Of a stretch of DNA of 32,240 nt, positions 26,501 to 32,240 are shown piece by piece. The notes beneath the pieces are model-generated. The model was given only the letters and a program-made list of their open reading frames with translations. It had not been told where the DNA came from and did not search any database. Source of the DNA: Polaribacter sp. (GTDB taxonomy: Bacteria > Bacteroidota > Bacteroidia > Flavobacteriales > Flavobacteriaceae); the NCBI GenBank assembly GCA_020631275.1, contig JAHDHO010000004.1, forward strand, positions 1 through 32,240, read 5' to 3'. How positions within the stretch are numbered: position 1 is the first letter of the stretch; each line of letters begins with the position of its first letter. Both the position numbers and the translations under genes were made by a program.

Positions 26501-29500
26501 ATATAGATAATTCTTTTTTTGGACAAACTTCTAATTTCGATTTAAACAATTTTCAAATTGAATTTACAAATCCTGCTGACGATTTTGACGGAGACGGAAT
26601 TTTAAACTGTTTAGATTTAGACTCTGATAACGACGGAATTCCTGATAATATTGAAGCTCAAAGCACTTTAGGTTACACAGCACCAGACGGTATTTATGAT
26701 GCCAATGGTGTAGATACCGCATATACTGGTGGTTTAACTCCAGAAGATACAGATACAGATGGCGCTTTTGATTATTTAGATACAGATTCAGATAACGATG
26801 GCAAATTAGATAACTTTGAAGCTGGCTTAACGCTTACGGGTGTATATGGAATTAACGGTTTAGATAATGCGTATGATAATGGTGATAATTATAATGATGT
26901 AAATGGTTCTTTTGACAATTCACAAAGCAATAATTTTCCTGATGAAGATTCTGATGTTTTTAATAATGGTGATGTAGATTATCGAGATGATACATTTACA
27001 AACGATTATGATAAAGATGGTATTAGCGATGAATTAGACTTAGATGATGATAATGATGGTATCGTAGATGCTATAGAATTAGGACCAGGAAGCTGTTTAG
27101 TTTCAAATCCTACCAGCGGATCACTAAATTGGAATAATGAATTCACAAATGGAGATACTAACATCAATACAGGTGATGATCCTTTAGATACATCAGTAAA
27201 TCTATCTAATAATAACGTAAACATGTTATTATCTAGAACTTCTAACGTACTTAGTGAAAGTGAATTTAGGGTAAACAATGCAACAACAACAAATAGTTCT
27301 TACAATTTAAATCAAGGAGCTTCTTTTTCTGCTTTTTCTAGACACACCATTAATTTTGATACTCCTGTATACGGAATAAACTTCACAATATACGATGTAA
27401 ATATTGACGTAAATACAATCGCAATAGATAGGGTTAAAATTATTATAACAAAACAAGACGGAACAAATTACAACCTTACAACAGCAGACTATGTTACCGG
27501 TGCCTCTAACTCTTTTACAGGCAATAATACTTTCTTAGGAACAAGCACAACCGCATCTAATGTAACAATCAACTCGATATCAGAATGGATTACACAAGTT
27601 CAAATTGTATATGAGAACGCAGGTTCTGGTAGTCTAACTGCCACTCAAAACATTGCAATTGGCAATATCGGTTTTTGTACTCCAATAGATAGCGACGGTG
27701 ATACTGTGTTTGATTTTAGAGATTTAGATGCAGATAACGACGGAATACCAGATAACATCGAAGCGCAAACTACTTCTGGTTACATTGCACCAACAGGTAG
27801 TTATAGTCTTTTTGGTATAGATTTAGCATATGACACAGGTATATCACCTGTGAATACAGACGAAACTGGTGAGCCAGATTACTTAGATTTAGACTCAGAT
27901 GATGATGGAATAAACGATATTTTAGAATCTGGTTTAACTACTTTACCTAACAATGGTAGTACAACTACCAACCCAGTTGGTAAAAACGGTTTAGACAACA
28001 CCTTAGATAATGGCGATGACTATGTTGATGTAAACGGTTCTTTTGATAATACACCTACAGATAATTTTACAGACGGTGATGCTGATGTTAATATTGGAGG
28101 AGATTTAGATTATAGAGATGACATTATTGGCGTAGATACAGATAGAGATGGAATTACAAATGATATTGATATTGATGATGATAATGATGGTATTCCTGAT
28201 ATTATAGAAAATCAAGCAGACACATCAATTTCACCAACTTTTGCTACAAACCCAGATGCGTATTGGCCATTAGATAATAATTCTGATGATGTTTCTGGTA
28301 ATGGCAATAACGAAAGACCAGAAACAAATCAACCAGATTATTCTACAGATGCTATTCAGGGAACTCATTCGGCCGAATTTAACGGTAGTAATGATGTGTT
28401 AAGATACAGTCAAAATAACGGCTTTATGGAAGGTACATATACACACATAAGTTTTTCTGCATGGATAAAACCAGATGACGTTACAGGACAAAGAGTTATT
28501 TACGAAGAAGGAGGAGGAACAAATGGTGTAACATTATGGATTAATAATGGTGTAATCACATTATCAACTCGAAGCGGTGGTGCAACTAGCCAAAGAAATT
28601 TAGAACACCCTGTTTCTATTTCTGTAGATTATGCATGGCACCATGTTACAGCTACATTTGTTAATGGCGTATTAACTTTATATGTAGATGGCAACCCAGT
28701 AAGCTTAGATATTTCTGCAGATTACACAACAATACCTAGTCACGGAAGTGATGGCGGTCTTGGTGGACCTATTGATGGTGGTACAAGCGCTGGGGCTAAT
28801 GGTTTTTACTCTGGTTTAATTGATGCTGCCAGATATAGTAATACTCCTGTAAGTGTTTTTTCTGCAGAAGATATTGCAACAGAAGTTGCTTTAGGAAGTG
28901 ATACAGACAACGACGGCATAATAAATAGTTTAGATATTGATGCAGATAATGACGGTATTCCAGATAATATAGAAGCACAACCAACAGTAGGGTATATTTC
29001 TCCAAGCGGATTAGATACTGATAACGATGGACTAGATGATGCTTACGATCCTGATTGTGCGTTAGCTAGTGATTGTGCAGGCATTATTGGTATAGATTTA
29101 ACAACTCAAGAAAATACAGATGTATCACTTACAAATTCAGATACAATTCCAGATTATCTAGATACCGATTCTGATGGCGATGGTTTATTAGATATTGAAG
29201 AAAATGGGTTTACAGATAATGCTGTAAGCGGAACAGATTCTGACAACGATGGACTAGATGATAATTTTGAAGGTGCAAATACAAATGACAGATATGATGT
29301 TAATGATGAAATTAACACACCATCGCAAGACCTACCTGATGAAGACTCTGATGTAAGTGTAGATGATGTAGATTATCGTGATGAAGATTCTGATCCTGTT
29401 TCACCTGATTTTACAGGAAATACATTGTGGTTAAGAGCAGATAAAGATGTAACCGGAGGTAGTACAGTTACTAGATGGGAAGACCAAACAGCAAGTTTAG

Positions 29501-32240
29501 ATTTTGATGCTACTGCCGGTCAAGAACCAGACGCTAGTATAATTGCTAATAATTTAAACTTTAATCCAACAGTAACGTTTAATCAAGCTAACGGAGATGG
29601 TTTAGCTTATAATGGATTATTAAACCCAAGAACAATGTACATTGTCTATAACGACACATCTAACACTGACTGGGCCACTCCATTTACTCATAATGACGGT
29701 GCAGGTTTAGGACACGGAAACGGTAATACATCAAACGGTACCGATTTTGTTTTCGATTCTAATTTTAATCCAATAGAAGTAAGAGGCGGTGTCCAATATG
29801 TGAATGGTTTAGAAACTCAATTAACTGCACACCCAAGGCCAGATGATTTTGAAATGCATTCTCGAATATTTACTACAAATATTTCTCCAGACTCAGAAGG
29901 TTCATATACTTATACTGTGGGTAGAGATCGAAACTTTACCGACAGAGTTATAAATGGTAGTGTAGCAGAAGTTATACTTTATAGTGATGCACATTCAGAC
30001 GAAAAGAAACAAAGAGTAGAAACTTATTTAGCCATTAAGTATGGATTTACGCTAAGTAATAGTAACAATACTTCTGTAACCGACGGAGATTATGTTTTAA
30101 CAGATGGTAATACAAAGATTTGGGATTACACTGCTAATAGTACTTTCCATAACGATATTGCCGGTATTGGTAAAGACGATGCAATGGCTTTAGAGCAAAA
30201 ACAATCTAAATCGGTAAATTCAGATGCGTTGATTACTATTGGTTTAAATACCATTGCTTCCACAAACTTAGCAAATTCAGGTAGTTTTTCTAAAAATAAA
30301 GATTTCTTAGTTTGGGGTAATAATAATGGTAACATAAACTCAATTACAGAAACAGAGTTAATTTGTGCGCCAGAAAAAACAATTGGTAGAACCTGGAAAA
30401 TAGTTGAAACTGGTAATGTTGGTTCAACTCAAATTACAGCAAATAAAGCCATTATTGACGCTGCTTTAACCACACCTAACACTATTAAAGTATTAAAAGT
30501 AGCAGATGACGCAAACTTTACTTCAAATGTTAATTATGTGTTGTTATCAGATACAACTATTAACTCAGAAAATGTATATGCTGCACAATACAATTTTAAC
30601 GGTATAAAATATTTTACTTACTCAGAAATTAACGGTATTTTCTGGAATGGAGACGCAAATGCTTGGACAGGAGGTAATAGTAGCTTAATTGCTGGCGGAC
30701 CAAGCACAAATGCTGCAGACCGTGATAAAGTTATGGTTATTGATGCCCAAACATCACTTACGCATGCAGTATTAACAGAAAATGCAAGAGTTGAATGTGT
30801 TTGGATAAAAGAAAACTCTAAACTTATGGTATCAGATAACCGATACTTAGAATTTGATGAAGACTTTATTTTAGACGGAGAAATGAAATTGATTGGAGAC
30901 GGTCAATTGATTCAAACTCATACTGGCTTTTCTAACGTTCAAGGTAATGGTAAATTATATAGAGATCAGCAAGCTGTTGTACCAAGTATATACAGATATC
31001 ATTATTGGTCATCACCCGTTAGAGAATTAAATCAAGATTCTTTTAGAGTAAGAGAAGTTATGAAAGATGGAAACGAGCCTACTTCTGCTGCATCTACTAT
31101 TACAGAAATAGATTGGTCTGGAAACGGAAATATTTATGATGGAGCACCTGGAGTTGCAGGCGTTACACCTATAAAAATTGCGCCATATTGGATATATTCT
31201 TATTTTAACGGTACTACTCAAGCAGAATATGTACAAAGAAGAGAATCAAGCCCAATAAAAAGAGGGCAAGGTTTTACAATGAAAAGTACAGGACAAAATC
31301 CACAAAACTTTACGTTTGTAGGTACACCAAATGATGGTTCTATAACTTTTGATGTTGACCCAGCAACAACAAGTCTATTAGGTAACCCTTATCCTAGTGC
31401 TTTAGATGCTACAGATTTTATAAATACAAATATTAACGAAATCGACGGTACAATTTATTTTTGGGAACATACAGGAGAAGATCGTTCTAATCCGGCAAGT
31501 TCTGAAGGACATAATTTAACAGGATATCAAGGTGGATATTCTCAAAGAAACATTTCTATGGGAATTGCTGCAAATGGTGTTGGTAGTTTACCTGCATTAG
31601 TTTTTGATTGGACAGACGCTATTTTAAGTAGTAACACCATAACCCAAACAGTCTCTGGAATTACTACTACGGTAACAAAATCTTCTGGAAACATTGGTTT
31701 ATTATCTAATGTATTAGGACTTGGAGGCACTCTAGGTAACATTATTGGAGATGTAGGTTTAACAACTAGTACTTATGATGTGACTTTTGATTTTAACGCG
31801 AAAGTAGATTTAAAATCTATCTATTTATTTAATAATGTAATTTTACCTTTAGCAAATCCAACTGTAACGTTAACTCCTAACGGAGGAGAATCGCCTATAA
31901 CTCAAGAATTATCTGGAATTACAGGTCAAGAAATCACTTTAAATTGGGAAGATGTAACCTCTTTTACCATAACAACAGATAATCCTTATAATTTAATAAT
32001 AGATGATTTAAAATTTACGAAAGGAAATTTACCAAGTTTAGGTAACGGTATTTATCATGCGCCTAATAGATATATTAGTGTTGGTCAAGGATTCTTCGTA
32101 TCATCATCTTCTATTGGTGGAAGAATTAGATTCGAAAACTCTCAAAGAAATTATAGAAATAATAATTATGCATCAGGAGGTACTTTTTTCTTCAAATCTG
32201 ATCAGAAAAAAACAGCTTTAGACCAAGAAATAAGTCTATT
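23578..32240 (+). CDS. Giant secreted mosaic adhesin-like protein with thrombospondin-3-type Ca-binding repeats and LamG/ConA-like domains (3' end outside window)
   Basis: Frame from ATG 23578 reads open to the right edge (2887 full codons); signal-peptide-like NFTLSFLIIVIFTFCNNSFSQTIPG; many D(T/S)D(N/G)DGIPD motifs; LamG-like YWPLDNNSDDVSGNGNN...ISFSAWIKPDD...WHHVTATFVNGVLTLYVDG; later LWLRADKDVTGGSTVTRWEDQT. Likely a T9SS substrate, but its C-terminus is not visible. Confidence 0.9.
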   Translation, partial: MTNVFLKITEFGEVHNLKNKRNNFTLSFLIIVIFTFCNNSFSQTIPGTGTVSSNCGNCTPTNWLDTGGTPDISNRFNTGGQGSAGGNATWVNPLPLPPTGDLTWVSIRDIGDGVGLTGTEESVTATMGELVANKIYILKIYTLTALSNADGTDPANSYYSGTYMDQFDFEIDNNGRQTISSITRDKWGTNNIVFIAQPNSGNMSISFYPRTDANEGPFPYQGLESLQIAIELNAIEELDTDKDGIPDVVDIDDDNDGIIDTIELTVGATTYDPLGDEDGDKLPNYLDTRDDGTGDGSNTSYADSNSDGVPDIFDFDNDGIPNHLDLDTDNDGIPDNIEAQTTNGYIAPSGSVGNGFTDIDNDGLDDKYDPVVAGGTAGIAIIPVNSESDGEPDYKDLDSDNDTVSDTVEANLILSGNVGENGLDNIYDNEDNYSDVNGAFDNTQVDNFPDQDNNANLGLPNDVNWRDVSVAGFIDTDGDGIANSVDIDNDNDGIIDTLEGYESQCAKYQNGTIESEVSIVNSNNIIGEPNGNFGQVYDAASTFDFDFGQTYPAGTQYQITWRRRNNITTGTAYIDLSESSNNTTYVLHPIRPQSTNNVTFQNTIVTSNVSFRYLRFAKGTLNTVDYEVDAIGIIQNTNCSLDSDNDGVPNYLDLDSDNDGIPDNIEAQATNTYIAPSGAPNAGFTDANNNGLDDNYETAQGGTDINPINTDSANDSIPDYIDLDSDNDGTSDRAEANLVLHGTFGLNGLDSNYETSDNYNDVNGSFDNTPFNDFPDNPTGGEIDWRDSTSSFIDTDGDGIPDSVDLDDDNDGILDTVEGCSSSSPAIENLSFTTVSGSGFSYNGNNLNFTNGTAGYVNSTHSPNFSTYGANGNFEMKFTVNGTYTNSTNRRVVIGINEAGTESTNSWQDVDYSFYITGSGQTLQIYENGTYIGNYGSGANGNTLSIRKTGSSVSYLVNGVVVYTSSQTARGNDYYIDNSFFGQTSNFDLNNFQIEFTNPADDFDGDGILNCLDLDSDNDGIPDNIEAQSTLGYTAPDGIYDANGVDTAYTGGLTPEDTDTDGAFDYLDTDSDNDGKLDNFEAGLTLTGVYGINGLDNAYDNGDNYNDVNGSFDNSQSNNFPDEDSDVFNNGDVDYRDDTFTNDYDKDGISDELDLDDDNDGIVDAIELGPGSCLVSNPTSGSLNWNNEFTNGDTNINTGDDPLDTSVNLSNNNVNMLLSRTSNVLSESEFRVNNATTTNSSYNLNQGASFSAFSRHTINFDTPVYGINFTIYDVNIDVNTIAIDRVKIIITKQDGTNYNLTTADYVTGASNSFTGNNTFLGTSTTASNVTINSISEWITQVQIVYENAGSGSLTATQNIAIGNIGFCTPIDSDGDTVFDFRDLDADNDGIPDNIEAQTTSGYIAPTGSYSLFGIDLAYDTGISPVNTDETGEPDYLDLDSDDDGINDILESGLTTLPNNGSTTTNPVGKNGLDNTLDNGDDYVDVNGSFDNTPTDNFTDGDADVNIGGDLDYRDDIIGVDTDRDGITNDIDIDDDNDGIPDIIENQADTSISPTFATNPDAYWPLDNNSDDVSGNGNNERPETNQPDYSTDAIQGTHSAEFNGSNDVLRYSQNNGFMEGTYTHISFSAWIKPDDVTGQRVIYEEGGGTNGVTLWINNGVITLSTRSGGATSQRNLEHPVSISVDYAWHHVTATFVNGVLTLYVDGNPVSLDISADYTTIPSHGSDGGLGGPIDGGTSAGANGFYSGLIDAARYSNTPVSVFSAEDIATEVALGSDTDNDGIINSLDIDADNDGIPDNIEAQPTVGYISPSGLDTDNDGLDDAYDPDCALASDCAGIIGIDLTTQENTDVSLTNSDTIPDYLDTDSDGDGLLDIEENGFTDNAVSGTDSDNDGLDDNFEGANTNDRYDVNDEINTPSQDLPDEDSDVSVDDVDYRDEDSDPVSPDFTGNTLWLRADKDVTGGSTVTRWEDQTASLDFDATAGQEPDASIIANNLNFNPTVTFNQANGDGLAYNGLLNPRTMYIVYNDTSNTDWATPFTHNDGAGLGHGNGNTSNGTDFVFDSNFNPIEVRGGVQYVNGLETQLTAHPRPDDFEMHSRIFTTNISPDSEGSYTYTVGRDRNFTDRVINGSVAEVILYSDAHSDEKKQRVETYLAIKYGFTLSNSNNTSVTDGDYVLTDGNTKIWDYTANSTFHNDIAGIGKDDAMALEQKQSKSVNSDALITIGLNTIASTNLANSGSFSKNKDFLVWGNNNGNINSITETELICAPEKTIGRTWKIVETGNVGSTQITANKAIIDAALTTPNTIKVLKVADDANFTSNVNYVLLSDTTINSENVYAAQYNFNGIKYFTYSEINGIFWNGDANAWTGGNSSLIAGGPSTNAADRDKVMVIDAQTSLTHAVLTENARVECVWIKENSKLMVSDNRYLEFDEDFILDGEMKLIGDGQLIQTHTGFSNVQGNGKLYRDQQAVVPSIYRYHYWSSPVRELNQDSFRVREVMKDGNEPTSAASTITEIDWSGNGNIYDGAPGVAGVTPIKIAPYWIYSYFNGTTQAEYVQRRESSPIKRGQGFTMKSTGQNPQNFTFVGTPNDGSITFDVDPATTSLLGNPYPSALDATDFINTNINEIDGTIYFWEHTGEDRSNPASSEGHNLTGYQGGYSQRNISMGIAANGVGSLPALVFDWTDAILSSNTITQTVSGITTTVTKSSGNIGLLSNVLGLGGTLGNIIGDVGLTTSTYDVTFDFNAKVDLKSIYLFNNVILPLANPTVTLTPNGGESPITQELSGITGQEITLNWEDVTSFTITTDNPYNLIIDDLKFTKGNLPSLGNGIYHAPNRYISVGQGFFVSSSSIGGRIRFENSQRNYRNNNYASGGTFFFKSDQKKTALDQEISL
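24292..29400 (+). repeat. Five Ca-binding cassettes (DLDxDNDGIPDNIEAQ ... NGLDxxYDNxDNYxDVNGSFDNT ... DxDGDGIxDxxDxDDDNDGIxDxxE) within the adhesin
   Basis: DLDxDNDGIPDNIEAQ core starts at 24550, 25534, 26614, 27721 and 28933; spacings 984, 1080, 1107 and 1212 bp. Confidence 0.9.

Noticed and set aside
24292-29400. Regular repeats considered as a CRISPR array or noncoding tandem repeat
   Set aside because: The repeats are in-frame protein cassettes with ~1-kb spacing and variable coding inserts, not short direct repeats with uniform spacers
23619-31742. Short minus-strand ORFs (23619-23978, 25069-25251, 26116-26340, 27006-27278, 28796-29005, 30126-30335, 31027-31236, 31542-31742)
   Set aside because: All are antisense to the continuous plus-strand adhesin frame; their low-complexity or repeat-derived translations look like shadows of its codon pattern

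Overview
The window is AT-rich and looks like Flavobacteriaceae (Bacteroidota) chromosome, probably Polaribacter- or Formosa-like; that taxonomic guess is inference. Its core (3131-23285, minus strand) is a compact nine-gene polysaccharide utilization locus. In transcription order it encodes SusC, SusD, a SusE-position CBM lipoprotein, a PKD+GH16 laminarinase, a large cytoplasmic GH149-like beta-1,3-glucan phosphorylase, a GH17, a clan GH-A glycosidase, a GH30 and an MFS/GPH sugar transporter. A membrane-tethered Reg_prop/Y_Y_Y/LuxR-HTH regulator lies upstream. The predicted substrate is laminarin-type beta-1,3/1,6-glucan. A separate T9SS-secreted protein (1336-2754) has a 189-aa tandem duplication. 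It shares a 29-bp upstream motif (28/29 identical) with susC, at nearly the same distance from the start codon, so it is a candidate regulon member of unknown function. From 23578 to the right edge is a very large plus-strand ORF of at least 2887 codons, absent from the supplied ORF track because its stop is outside the window. It is a mosaic adhesin-like protein with about five Ca-binding (DxDxDG) cassettes separated by different inserted domains. The left edge carries small housekeeping-type genes (YchJ-like and peptidoglycan-binding-like) and a strong bidirectional terminator.
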